Below are positions 16,034 through 26,149 of a DNA stretch of 64,000 nucleotides, piece after piece. The position numbers and the translations under genes were made by a program. The notes beneath the pieces are model-generated. The model saw nothing but the letters and a program-made list of their open reading frames with translations, was not told the origin of the DNA and made no database searches. Origin of the DNA: Planctomycetota bacterium (GTDB taxonomy: Bacteria > Planctomycetota > UBA1135 > GCA-002686595). The first letter of the stretch is position 1. Each line of letters opens with the position of its first letter. The stretch covers positions 1 through 64,000 of the forward strand of contig SIAI01000013.1 in assembly GCA_009691855.1 (NCBI GenBank), given 5' to 3'.

Positions 16034-18684
16034 GTGGACGTCCCCCGCCCGAGCCCCGAAGCGCTGCTGGCGCGCGCCGCCGCCGAGGGCGAGCGCCGCG
16101 GGCGGCTGAAGATCTTCTTCGGCATGGCGCCGGGCGTGGGCAAGACCTATGCGCTGCTGGAGAGCGCGCAGGAGAAGCGCCGCGCCGGCGTGGACGTGGT
16201 GCTGGGCTGGGTCGAGACGCACGGGCGGCGCGAAACCGAGGCGCTGGTCGCCGGCCTCGAGCGCTTGGCGCCGCGCAAGGTCGAGTACCGCGGCCTCGAG
16301 CTCGCCGAGTTCGACCTCGACGCCGCGTTGACCCGCCGCCCCGCGCTGGTGCTGCTGGACGAGCTGGCGCACACGAACGCCGCCGGCTCGCGCCACGCGC
16401 GCCGCTGGCAAGAGGTGATAGAGCTGCTGGCCGCCGGCATCGACGTCTTCACCACGCTCAACGTGCAGCACGTCGAGAGCCTGAACGACGTGGTGGCCTC
16501 GATCACCGGCGTGACCGTGCGCGAGACCGTGCCCGACTCGCTCGTCGATGCAGCGGAGGAGATCGAGCTGGTCGACCTGCCGCCGGACGAGCTCCTGGCG
16601 CGCCTGAAGGAGGGCAAGGTCTACGTGCCCGCGCAGACGGAGCGCGCGGTCGCGAGCTTCTTCAAGAAGGGCAACCTCCTGGCGCTGCGCGAGCTCGCGC
16701 TGCGGCGCGTGGCCGAGCGCGTGGACGCACAGGGCCTCGAGTGGCGCCGCCAGCAGGGCGTGGCCGAGCCGTGGAGCACGCGCGAACGCGTGCTGGTCGC
16801 CGTGGGTCCCGCGCCGAGCTCGGCCGACGTCATCCGCGCCGCCTATCGTCTTGCCACCAGACTGCACGCGCCGTGGCTGGCGGTCTCGGTCGAGACGCCC
16901 GCCTTCGAACGTCTGGACGAGAAGGGACGCGAGCGCGTCAGCGCCAACCTCGCCCTGGCGCAGCGCCTGGGCGCGGAGACGGTGGTCGTGCGCGGCCTGC
17001 GCGCCAGCGAAGAGCTCCTGGTGCTGGCGCGCGAACGCAATGCGACCAAGATCCTGATCGGAAAGCCCGGGCCGATGCGCTGGCCGTGGCAGCGCTTTCG
17101 CGGGCTCGTGCCGGAGCTCCTGAAGCACTCTGGGTCCATCGACGTGCTCGTCACCTCCGGCGAGCAAGGCGGCGAGGATGGCGCGCGCGGGGTCGCTGCG
17201 CAGCGCCGCCACGAGCCGCGCAACTACGCCTGGGCGCTCCTCGCCGTCGTCGCGAGCACGCTACTGTGCTGGGCCGGCGCGGCGTGGTTCTCGCTCGCCG
17301 ACCAGGCGATGCTCTATCTCCTCGGCACGCTGGTCGTCGCCAGCCGCCTGCCGCGCCGGCCGTCCTTGTTCGCGGCGGTCGCCAGCGTGGCCGCGCTCGA
17401 CTTCTTCTTCGTCGAGCCGCGCTTCACCTTCGCCGTCGGTGACCTGCGCTACATGGTCACGTTCCTGGTGATGCTCGTCGTCGCGCTCCTCGTGAGCACC
17501 TTCACCGTCCGTCTCCGTGAGCAGACGGCCGAGGCCCACGAGCGCGAGCGGCGCACGGCCTCGCTCTACGCCATGGGCCGCCAGTTCGTGATCGAGACCG
17601 GTGTGGCCGAGATCGCGCGCGTGGCGGTCGGGCACGTGCGCGACCTGTTGGGCGTCGAGGCGCTCGTGCTGCTGGCCGACCGCCGGGGGAACCTCACGCC
17701 CTGCGGCGGAGCCGAGTTCGCGCTGGCGCAGGACGAGAACGCCCTCGCCGCCGCGCGCTGGGCGTTCCAGCAAGGGCGTCTCGCGGGCCACGGCACGGAC
17801 ACCCTGCCCGGCACGGACGCGCTGTTCATCCCGCTGGTCGGCAGCGGCGGACACCTGGGCGCGTTCGGCATCGCGCTCGGGAAGCGCAAGGATCCGCCCA
17901 CGCCCTCGCAGTGGCAGATCGTCGAGACCTTCGTGGCGCAGACCGCGTTGGCGCTCGAGCGCGCGCTGCTGGTCGAGCGCGCCGCCAGCGCGCGTGTCAC
18001 GCTGGAGACCGAGCGCACGCGCAGCGCGCTCCTGTCGGCCGTGTCGCACGACGTGCGCACGCCGCTGGCCTCGATCACCGGCGCGGCCAGCACGCTGGCC
18101 ACGCCCGGACTCGACGAGCACGCACGCAGCGAACTCATCGCTACCATCCGCGAGGAGGCCGAGCGTCTGACGCTCTTGATCGGCGACCTGCTCGAGCTCA
18201 CGCGCCTCGAATCGGGCGACCTGACCGTCACCAAGGAGCCCTATCCGCTGGAGGAGATCGCGGACTCGGCCGTGCAACGGTTGACGGACGCGCTCACCGG
18301 CCGCGAGATCGTGCGCGTGCAACCCGAAGAGGTCCTCGTCGCGCCGGTCGATCCAGTGCTGCTCGAGCAGGTGCTGGTCAACCTGCTCGAGAACGCCAGC
18401 AAGTACACGCCCGCCGGTAGCCCGATCGAGGTGCGTATCGCGCGTACCGAGAGCGAGGCCGTGCTCGAGGTCGCCGACCGCGGCCCCGGCCTGCCGAGCG
18501 GCGAGGAGGCGCGCGTATTCGAGCGCTTCTACCGCGCCGCCGACAGCCACCGCGCGCGCGGCACGGGCCTGGGCCTGACGATCTGCGAGGCGATCGTGCG
18601 CGCGCACCGCGGACGCATCGAGGCCACGAATCGCGCGGGCGGCGGGGCCCTCTTCCGCGTGCGCCTGCCGCTCGAGGAGCGCGC

Positions 18685-18688
<4 letters not shown>
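16034..18688 (+). CDS. kdpD: Osmosensitive potassium channel sensor kinase KdpD
   Basis: A full-length 884-residue KdpD. The N-terminal KdpD domain has a Walker A motif GMAPGVGKT (residues 30-38) and a Walker B-like LVLLDELAHTNAAGSRH. A universal-stress-like domain follows at about 250-370. Four close-packed membrane helices lie at about 395-490, then a GAF-like region, then HisKA with SHDVRTPLASI (His near 672) and HATPase with LLENASKYTP and RGTGLGLTIC. KdpD senses low potassium or turgor and phosphorylates KdpE. The start is GTG. The stop overlaps the kdpE start by four bases (GTGA). The pump genes it would normally control are missing here apart from a kdpC scrap, so either the pump lies elsewhere or the pair has another target. 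Confidence 0.94.
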
Positions 18689-19383
<695 letters not shown>

Positions 19384-19519
19384 TGCGTGTCATCCGGCGC
19401 TCCGCGATGCGCGTCGGCCACGCTCGAAAGCCTGCTCGATTCGTGCGCGGGGCGGTGAACTCTCCAGGCCTCGAGATCGACGGAGACAGGGCGGATCTCT
19501 AGGCTCTTCGGCCTCTCGG

Positions 19520-20840
19520 ATGAGCATGGAACACTCCACTGTGCGCCGGTGCAGGCGACATTGGCTCGTCCTCCTCGGCGCCGCGCTCGGCTCGCTGGGG
19601 TCACGGACTGCCAGCGCGCAGTCGGAGGAGTCCGATCCGGCTCCGGCGTTGGGCGCCTTCGAGGCCGCGCCGCTGCCTCCGCCGCAGGAGCCCTTTCTCC
19701 TTCCGGACGTGCCGGATTCCCTGCTCGAGCAGACGCAGCTCAGGGAGCGCTGGTTCACGCTCAAGATGGGGCTGGTGTTGATCGCCGATTACACGGCCTT
19801 CGACCAGGACGCGGACAGCCTCGGGCAAGTGGGCACACAGGAGGACCAGCTGGAAGCCCGCGCCGCGCGCCTGATGTTCCGCGGCACGCTCGGAGAGGAC
19901 CACAAGGTCGGCTACCTGGTCGCAGCCGAGTACAAGGGCTTCGAGACCGAGCCCGAGGACCTGTGGAGCCTGACCGATCTCTCCTTCACGTTCCCGCTCG
20001 ACGGTCCGGCGACGAAGCTCACGCTCGGCAAGACGAAGGAGACCTTCGCCTACGAGATGGTCGGTGACGCCGCCAATCTCCCGCAGCTGGAGCGCGTGCA
20101 GAGTCCCTTCTTCGTCTCGCGCAACATCGGCGTCAAGGTCACGCGTGTCATCGGCGCTGCGCAGCGGATGACCGCGTCCGCCGGCGTGTTCAACGACTGG
20201 TTCACGACGGGCGATTCGCTCGCCGACAGCGGGACCGACGTCTCGACGCGCATCACGGGGCTCGCCTGGGACCAGCCGGACGGGAAGAGCTTCCTGCACC
20301 TCGGCGTCTCGGGCCGCTACGTCGGCGCCGACGACGACACCCTGCGCTACAAGGGCCGGCCCGAGTCGAACGTGACCGACAACTACGTGGACACGGGCGA
20401 TCTGGCCTCCGATCACGCCTGGCATCTCGGCCTGGAGACGCTGTGGAACGAAGGGCCGTACTCGGTGCTCGCCGAATACGATCGCGCGTGGGTGGACGCG
20501 CCCTCGTCGGGCGACCCGGAGTTCTGGGGCGGATACGTCACCGGGAAGCTGGATCCTGACGGGCGAGACGCGGCCCTACGATCGCACCGTCGGCTATGCG
20601 CGGCGCGTCATGCCCGAGGGGCCCCGGGGCGCGCCCGAGCTGGTCGCGCGCGTGTCGCGCGAGGACCTCGACGACGGCGCGGTGCAGGGCGGCGCGTTCG
20701 ACAAGTGGTATCTCGGCCTCAACTGGTGGGCCACGCGGCGCTGGAAGCTGGGTCTCGGCTGGGGCCACACCGTGCTGGACCGCTTCGCCACGACCGGCGA
20801 GACGGACAGCTTCCAGGTGCGACTGCAGTGGGTCTTCTGA
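19520..20840 (+). pseudogene. OprO/OprP-type porin with a single-base frameshift
   Basis: The ATG at 19520 opens a signal peptide (RRHWLVLLGAALGSLGS, then TASAQSEE). The mature part is beta-barrel-like and reads as a phosphate-selective porin O/P: WFTLKMGLVLIADYTAF, ARLMFRGTLGEDHKVGYLVA, KLTLGKTKETFAYEMVG, QSPFFVSRNIGVKV. At 20546-20547 one extra A in CCGGGAAGCTGG shifts the frame. Without it the sequence reads VTGSWILTGETRPYDRTVGY, a perfect fit to the family, and continues to FQVRLQWVF and a TGA at 20840, with the aromatic last residue expected of an outer-membrane barrel. As given, the last 100 residues are lost. A sequencing error is at least as likely as a true mutation, because the rest is intact. 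Confidence 0.75.
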
Positions 20841-20904
20841 CGGTGCGAGCCCGCGCGTGACCCGGTTTGCCAGCGTGCGTCTCGATGCTCTACTGGAGCG
20901 ACCT

Positions 20905-22014
20905 GTGAAGACCCTCAGCTTTCTCGTCTTCGCTCTCCTGGCTTGCGGATCCCTGGGAGCCGCTCGAGCTCAGGACGCGTCACGCGGAGGAATGCCGGGC
21001 CAGCCGAGCGCCTGGGCGCCGACGATCCCCGCGAAGGACGACTTCGACTGGATCCAGCTCGAGTCAGGCGAGTGGCTCAAGGGCCGGCTGAAGGCGATGC
21101 AGGACGACACGCTGGAGTTCGACAGCGAGGAACTCGACGAGCTCAGCTTCGACTTCGAGGACATCACCCAGGTGCGCTCGCCGAACACCTACGACCTCCT
21201 GTTCCTGAACAAGGACAAGGCCTCGGGCGCGTTCTCGATCGCGGGCGAATCGGTGACGGTCACGGGCGCGACGACACGCACCTTTCCGCGGGCACAGCTG
21301 CAGAGCATCACGCGCGGCGGCTCGCAGGAGAAGAACTACTGGTCTGGCAACCTCATGCTGGGGTTGACGGCGCGAGCGGGCAACACCCGGGAGCTGCAGT
21401 ACAACGCCCAGGCCGCGCTGCGGCGCCGCACGCCCGGCACGCGCCTGGAGCTCGACTACCTCGGGAACATCAGCAGCAGCTCCGGGGTGGAGAGCAGCGC
21501 CAATCACCGCCTGAGCTCGGAGTTCGACCTGTGGCTGTCGAACCGGCTCTATCTGGTGGTTCCGTACGCCGAGTACTTCGCGGACAAGTTCCAGAACATC
21601 GCGGATCGAATCACCCTGGGAGCCGGCCTGGGCTACGACCTCGTCGATCGCAAGGCGGTCGAATGGAACCTGACCGCGCTGCCCTCCCTCCAGCGCACGC
21701 GCTTCGATTCGGTCCAGGTCGGAGAGGACGAAACCAGCGCTCAGGGAGCGCTGGTGCTCGGCAGCGACTTCATCTGGGAGGCCTCCCGGCGCGTCGATCT
21801 GGAGCTCAAGTACCAGGGACAGTTCACGAACTCCGACCTCGGATCCACTCTCCACCACGCGGAGAGCCTGCTGAAGATCGACCTGACGCAGCGCTTCGAG
21901 CTGGATATCTCGCTCATCTGGGACCGGGTCGATGATCCGCAGACCGACGCCGACGGGATCACCCCGGAGAAGGACGACTTCCGGATGGTGGTCGGCTTCT
22001 CGGTGGATTTCTGA
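20905..22014 (+). CDS. DUF481 (YdiY-like) outer-membrane protein
   Basis: A 369-residue exported protein. The GTG start at 20905 is supported by GGAG seven bases upstream and is followed by a signal peptide (KTLSFLVFALLACGSLGAAR, cut after AQA-like residues). An N-terminal segment (WIQLESGEWLKGRLKAMQDD, LEFDSEELDELSFDFEDI) is the small SH3-like domain often found before DUF481 barrels. The rest shows alternating strands: SGNLMLGLTARAGNTRELQY, LDYLGNISSSSGVESSANHR, YDLVDRKAVEWNLTA, and a final MVVGFSVDF ending in Phe. DUF481 proteins are salt-induced or stress-related barrels of unclear role. It follows the porin by 64 bases on the same strand, so both may form an envelope operon. Confidence 0.82.
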   Translation: MKTLSFLVFALLACGSLGAARAQDASRGGMPGQPSAWAPTIPAKDDFDWIQLESGEWLKGRLKAMQDDTLEFDSEELDELSFDFEDITQVRSPNTYDLLFLNKDKASGAFSIAGESVTVTGATTRTFPRAQLQSITRGGSQEKNYWSGNLMLGLTARAGNTRELQYNAQAALRRRTPGTRLELDYLGNISSSSGVESSANHRLSSEFDLWLSNRLYLVVPYAEYFADKFQNIADRITLGAGLGYDLVDRKAVEWNLTALPSLQRTRFDSVQVGEDETSAQGALVLGSDFIWEASRRVDLELKYQGQFTNSDLGSTLHHAESLLKIDLTQRFELDISLIWDRVDDPQTDADGITPEKDDFRMVVGFSVDF

Positions 22015-22056
22015 GCGCGGCGGCTCAACCCAGCTGATTCACGAGACCTCGAGCGA

Positions 22057-22178
22057 AACGTCGCGAATGCCGGAAGATGCAGCGATGAGCGATCGAGGGG
22101 CCCGGAACCGACCTTCCGTTTGTCGGTGAGGACCTCGCAGGGAGCGAAGCGCTTGTAGATGCCGGCAGTCGCGACGTT
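22057..22178. repeat. Inverted repeat between convergent genes
   Basis: Two 17-base arms, 22057-22073 and 22162-22178, are reverse complements at 16 of 17 positions and are separated by 88 bases. They lie between the converging DUF481 gene and the lipoprotein gene. The long spacer is unusual for a terminator; a small element or paired regulatory RNA is possible. The spacer's minus strand also holds a protein-like phrase (ATAGIYKRFAPCEVLTDKRK) of unknown origin. Confidence 0.45.
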
Positions 22179-22208
22179 GCAGCCGAGGGCTCGTGAAAGC
22201 AGCTGGGC

Positions 22209-23297
22209 TCAAGAACCCGCGCTGATCGTCACCAGCGGCGCAGACGGGACCACGCCCGCCTGGGCCAGTTCGAAGAAGATCGAGAGGAATCCCAAGGCGC
22301 GCTTGGAGGGCATGTCGCGGTCGTCGATCCAGAACCATCTATCCCGGTAATACACCGAGACAAAGGCATCCTCGGGCCTCTGCTCGGAGGCATGGATGCT
22401 CATCAATGGTCCGATGCTCTTCTCGGCCTCGGTCTGCTCGCGGTTCGTGGGGTTGGTGCGCTTCTGTGCGACGTGCTCTTCGGGTACCTCGATGGTCGCC
22501 GCCAGCTCCGTCATCATCTCGAGCATCGAGCGGCTGAGCATGACGAGGTCCTGATCGGTCGCTGGCACCACCCCGAAGCTCAGCTGGAACGTGCTCACGT
22601 CGGCCTTGAGCCCCAGGATCTTGCGCACCAGGCGCATGTCCTCCTCGATCTCGGGCGACACCTTCGAGCCGCGGAAGATGAAGAGGGCCTTCGTCCCGTT
22701 CTGGCCGTCATCGAGCCGGAACCCGACCGCGTTGGCCGACTGGATCCGCCGCAGGGCCGCCAGCAACTGCATGAACTCGGGGTCCGGCTCGCGCCGGAAG
22801 ACCGGGGCCCGTGAACGGTTCTAGACGCCGTTGATGGCCCTGACCGTGGTCAGGAACACGATATCGATCGGCCAACCGGCCTGCACCAGAGAGAGGAGCG
22901 CCTCGGGGCGGATGGGCGTCAGCAGGCGCTTGATGAAGTTCTCCCCGGAGAGCGGGGCGTAGCTGATCGTCGGCTTGTCCGCATAGCGCGCTCCGGCGTT
23001 CACGGAGTACGCGGTCCGGTCGGTGATCCCGGGGAACGCGCCACCGACGCTGAGCTGCCCCTCGAGCGAGTACTGGTTGATGATCGAGGAAACCTCGAGG
23101 AACACAGGTATCTCGGCGTAGCGCAGCTTCACCAGGTTGGTGAGCAACTGCTCCTGTCCCGCGCGCGCGATGGAAGCCCCGTAGTCGATGCGGTCGCGGG
23201 GAATCGTCGCGGGTCCGAGGCTCGAGGCGCAGGCGGCGCACAGGGCCGAGCCAAGGAGAAGGGAACAGCGTTGCACGAGGTTTCGCCCAGCTTGCAT
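22209..23297 (-). pseudogene. Lipoprotein of unknown function with an in-frame TAG
   Basis: Two open segments in one frame are separated only by a TAG at 22821-22823. The first (from the ATG at 23297) has a lipoprotein signal (LLLGSALCAACASS) and a region common to an unnamed family of bacterial outer-membrane-associated lipoproteins: IPRDRIDYGASIARAG, LLTNLVKLRYAEIPVFLEVS, then a glycine-rich strand. The second (QLLAALRRIQSANAVGFRL, QLSFGVVPATDQDLVMLSRS, VSVYYRDRWFWIDDRDMPSK, then SIFFELA) is the normal second half of the same family. The break reads INGV-TAG-NRSRAPVF; a single change from CAG or a similar codon explains it. Full length would be 362 residues, the usual size. No function is known for the family. 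Confidence 0.72.
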
Positions 23298-23565
23298 GGT
23301 GAACTCACTCTGCCGGTCACAGGATGGGCAAGCAATCTCTGGCGAGCATCCTCGACCGGATGCGCAGAATCGACTCCAGTCGTTCCCGAGAGCCAGAGAC
23401 CACAGCGTGACGGTCGACCTTCGACGCGCGCGCTGAGCTACTAGGTTCGAGAGTCCGCGGGCCGCGCGCGTATTCTCGGGAGTAGTAGCTCCGCCGGCGC
23501 CGCGCCGCTCATCAAGCGGGGAGGAGGGGGAGGCCGCGGGGCGCGCCTGGCCTGGAGGAGGAGTC

Positions 23566-23590
23566 GCGGGGGAGGGTCTGCCTCCCCCGC
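23566..23590. repeat. GC-rich hairpin
   Basis: A perfect 10-pair stem, GCGGGGGAGG (23566-23575) against CCTCCCCCGC (23581-23590), with the five-base loop GTCTG. It resembles a terminator hairpin but lies between divergent genes, where none is needed. Confidence 0.65.
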
Positions 23591-23600
23591 CAACAAGGAC

Positions 23601-23652
23601 TCAGCGCGGGCGCATGAGGTCTCATTGGGTTGCGGGCTGCAGCCCGCGCTGA
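23601..23652. repeat. Nested palindrome
   Basis: The outer arms TCAGCGCGGG (23601-23610) and CCCGCGCTGA (23643-23652) are perfect reverse complements. Overlapping the right arm is the perfect 16-base palindrome GCGGGCTGCAGCCCGC (23632-23647). The two pairings are mutually exclusive, so alternative structures are possible. Confidence 0.65.
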
Positions 23653-23883
23653 GAGTCGTTCCGGGATCACGACCGTCACCGCGACCATCGCGGCCGTCGC
23701 GCAGGCTCGCCGAAAGCGCCCTCGAGCTGCTGGACCATGTGCTCCTCGAGCGCGCGGCTAGACTCTCGCTGGCGCGATGTGCATGGGACGCCCAGGCACC
23801 TCGAGCGCCGCTTTCCGCGCAACCACCCCGAGAGACCTGTCGGCACTCGCCCCGGGATCTCGCCTTCGTCAGAGAGACACGAC

Positions 23884-24273
23884 ATGCGTTCGAGCGCCCA
23901 AACGCTGCGTCCCACGGGGAGATCCGGATTCCGGTCGTCAGCACTCGCTGCGCAGCTCGTCTTGATCTGCGTGTTGGCCGGCTGCGTCACGCACAACACG
24001 ACGACGGGCAAGGCCGTCCCTCGCGCGGGTCAGAAGTACCCGTTCGCGGACGTCGAAAAGGCTGCCGAGAAGCTGCAGGTCGGGCTGACCAAGGCGCAGG
24101 CCTTGATGCTCCTGGGCTCGCCAGCGGAGATGGACTCCAGCGCGGACGTGTGGGTCTACCTCCCCGAGCGCTATGGCTTCCTGGTCCCGGCCCGCGCGCT
24201 GCGCCTCGATTTCCGCAACGAGCTGCTGGCCGAATACGGCTACCGGCCGATCGTCCTCGGCGCGCAACTCTGA
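23884..24273 (+). CDS. Small lipoprotein, SmpA/BamE-like
   Basis: A 129-residue lipoprotein. The signal (ALAAQLVLICVLAGCV) ends in the lipobox LAGC. The mature part has the layout of the SmpA/OmlA (BamE) fold: LQVGLTKAQALMLLGSPAEM matches the family phrase (G-T-EQV--LLG-P), followed by strands (DVWVYLPERYGFLVPARALR, LDFRNELLAEYGY). BamE supports the beta-barrel assembly machine; many distant relatives have other envelope roles, so the name is tentative. A GAGAG sits about nine bases before the ATG. A hairpin terminator follows. Confidence 0.68.
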   Translation: MRSSAQTLRPTGRSGFRSSALAAQLVLICVLAGCVTHNTTTGKAVPRAGQKYPFADVEKAAEKLQVGLTKAQALMLLGSPAEMDSSADVWVYLPERYGFLVPARALRLDFRNELLAEYGYRPIVLGAQL

Positions 24274-24300
24274 CCGCGAACCGAGCGCCCTGGCGACGCG

Positions 24301-24328
24301 TCCCAGGGAGCCGGGAGACTCCCTGGGA
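24301..24328. terminator. Bidirectional hairpin terminator
   Basis: A perfect 10-pair stem, TCCCAGGGAG (24301-24310) with CTCCCTGGGA (24319-24328), and an eight-base loop. It lies between the converging lipoprotein gene (end 24273) and porin gene (end 24349). No T-run. Confidence 0.7.
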
Positions 24329-24348
24329 GAACGACGCGCGGCGCGGGA

Positions 24349-25662
24349 TCAGTACGCGAACTGCACGCGGAACTCGAGGATGTTCGTCGTGCCTTCGTCG
24401 CCGCCGCCGGCCGGATCCAGCTCGGCCACGACGTAGTTGGTCATGACCTTGGTGTTCGGGTTCAGGTACCAGTTGACGCCCAGCGTCACGTCGTGGAGCT
24501 CGCCCGCGTCGACCGCGCCGTCGGTCAGGTCGAGGGCCGAGTAGCGCGCCGCGAGCTCCCAGGCCCCTAGGCCGTGCGTCTCGCCGAGCGCGTTCTGCGC
24601 GGGCTTGATCAAGTCGTAGACGCCGCGGCCCTTCCGGTAGGGGCGGTGCTCGCCGGTAGGGAACCAGCTCGCCTGCACGTAGTAGCCGCCGAAGTCGTGG
24701 TCGGCGCCGCCGCCCGAAGGCGTGTCCACCGCGGCCGTCTTGTACTCGCCCTGCAGCGTGAAGGGGCCGCGCACCCAGGCCGCCTCGAACCCGAGCAGGT
24801 CCAGGGTCTCCGCGGGCAGATTCGTCAGGCTGACATAGGCCGGAGCCAGGTTGGCCTCGGGCTTCGAGCTGAAGCTGGCCTGGTCGCCGGTCGGACTGCG
24901 CCGCGAGAAGCCGAGCCCGAGGTGGACGTAGTCGCTGCCGTCCTCGTCGATCAGCGGCAGTCCGGTGACGCGCGCGGTAATCGCCCACTCGCCGTCGCCC
25001 TTGCTGATCTCGCCATCGTCGCTGCCGGCGCGGAAGGCGCCCACCGCCCAGGTCATGCGCTCGCTGGCTGCGGTGTCGAACACCATCAGGCCCGCGTTGT
25101 AAGAGGGGTCGTTGGCGCTCACGACCGAACGCTCGAGGAAGGTCGTGTAGTTGTCGCTGGTCAACTGCTCCAGGCTGAAGGGCTCCTTGAACTGGCCCAC
25201 GCGCAGGTTGCCGAAGGGCAGTTCCTTGAAGCCCACGAACATGTTCTTGAAGCTCGCCTTGCCGCCCGCGAAGTCGAAGGAGGTCTCCCACTCGGTGCGC
25301 TCGGCGACCTCGCCGGAGAGCTCGATCCGCGCGCGGCGGAACTCCGAGCCGTCTTCGATGCGCGTCGTGCCGGTCTCGACCGCGGCCTTCGTGTCGGCGT
25401 CCGGATCGAAGAAGGCGGCATCGTAGTGGAACCGGCCACTGAGGCGGAACTTGTAGGCCTTATCGGCCGTCTCCAGACGCAGGCCGTCCTTCCAGAAAGC
25501 GCGCAGCGTGTCGCCGCCGGTCTTCTTCTCGAGGTCGGCCAGGCGCTCCTCGACGGACTTCTGCGGCTTGTCGGCGCACTTCTCCTGGGCGGCCGAGCTC
25601 GCGCCGAGCACGAGCAGGCACGGGAAGACGTGGACGAGTCGAGGGCGAGGGTGGAGCGTCAT
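24349..25662 (-). CDS. Phosphate-selective porin OprO/OprP family
   Basis: A 437-residue outer-membrane porin. After a signal peptide (LVHVFPCLLVLGASSAA, then QEK) comes a short coiled-coil segment (VEERLADLEKKTG) typical of the trimeric OprO/P class. The barrel follows: YKFRLSGRFHYDAAFFDPDA, EFRRARIELSGEVAERTEWE, FKNMFVGFKELPFGNLRVGQ, SFDFAG, and the final FRVQFAY with a C-terminal aromatic residue. The conserved FKEPFSLEQLTSDNYTTFLE confirms the family. These porins admit phosphate or polyphosphate in Pseudomonas; specificity here is untested. The ATG at 25662 is supported by AAGGA upstream. A second, frameshifted family member lies at 19.5 kb. Confidence 0.9.
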   Translation of the reverse strand: MTLHPRPRLVHVFPCLLVLGASSAAQEKCADKPQKSVEERLADLEKKTGGDTLRAFWKDGLRLETADKAYKFRLSGRFHYDAAFFDPDADTKAAVETGTTRIEDGSEFRRARIELSGEVAERTEWETSFDFAGGKASFKNMFVGFKELPFGNLRVGQFKEPFSLEQLTSDNYTTFLERSVVSANDPSYNAGLMVFDTAASERMTWAVGAFRAGSDDGEISKGDGEWAITARVTGLPLIDEDGSDYVHLGLGFSRRSPTGDQASFSSKPEANLAPAYVSLTNLPAETLDLLGFEAAWVRGPFTLQGEYKTAAVDTPSGGGADHDFGGYYVQASWFPTGEHRPYRKGRGVYDLIKPAQNALGETHGLGAWELAARYSALDLTDGAVDAGELHDVTLGVNWYLNPNTKVMTNYVVAELDPAGGGDEGTTNILEFRVQFAY

Positions 25663-26149
25663 GGGTTCCTTGGTTGGATGTGGAAGCGGTTCGTGATGAG
25701 GCTGTGCGCCGTCGTGCGGCTTGACAAGGCGTGTGCCCGTGATCGGAGCGCGACCAGTTTCGCCAGCCGAATCTTCAAGGCGGATCGCGTCGTGTCGGAA
25801 CACGGCGACGCATCACGCGCCATGAGGGGACGCGGAAGATAAAGAGGAGATCAAGGGCGTGACAAGGCGGCGGATCGTCGCGCTCTCGCCCGCAGCGCGT
25901 AGGTCCGCTTCGCGGACGCCATCTCGGGGCTGGCGCGGTCGATTGAGCAAACAGGTCTTCATACATCGCGCCCTCGAAAGAGCCGCGGCGGACCGTCCAG
26001 GATCCGCCGCGCTAGCCTCGAACCTCGCCCCCATGCCGCGAGTCGCGGAGTCATCCTCTCGCCCGCGCTCAACCGCTGAGCCCCCAGCGCTTGTGCATGC
26101 AGCGCTCCCAGGGACCGGCCCGAGGAAGGCGCAGTGCTGACCCGGACGA
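25663..26149. other. Upstream region of the porin gene, no gene seen
   Basis: These 487 bases lie between the porin start and the end of the DUF5829 gene. No credible coding frame was found. There is a candidate promoter at 25836-25865 and two small hairpins: GTCCGC/GCGGAC near 25906 and GCGGCGGA/TCCGCCGC near 25990. Confidence 0.5.
25836..25865 (-). promoter_or_regulatory. Candidate promoter of the porin gene
   Basis: Minus strand: TTGTCA (25865-25860), 18 bases, then TATCTT (25841-25836), about 175 bases before the porin ATG. The -35 part lies within CTTGTCACGCCCTTGATC, two similar 7-base units at an 11-base period, which faintly recalls a Pho box. GCCTTGTCA occurs again near 25722. Speculative. 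Confidence 0.3.

Larger units (their letters stand above)
23298..23883. other. Long divergent intergenic region rich in hairpins
   Basis: These 586 bases separate two divergently transcribed lipoprotein genes. No frame with protein-like composition was found. Two strong hairpins sit near the middle (23566-23590 and 23601-23652). The promoters of both genes should lie here but could not be placed. Confidence 0.5.
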
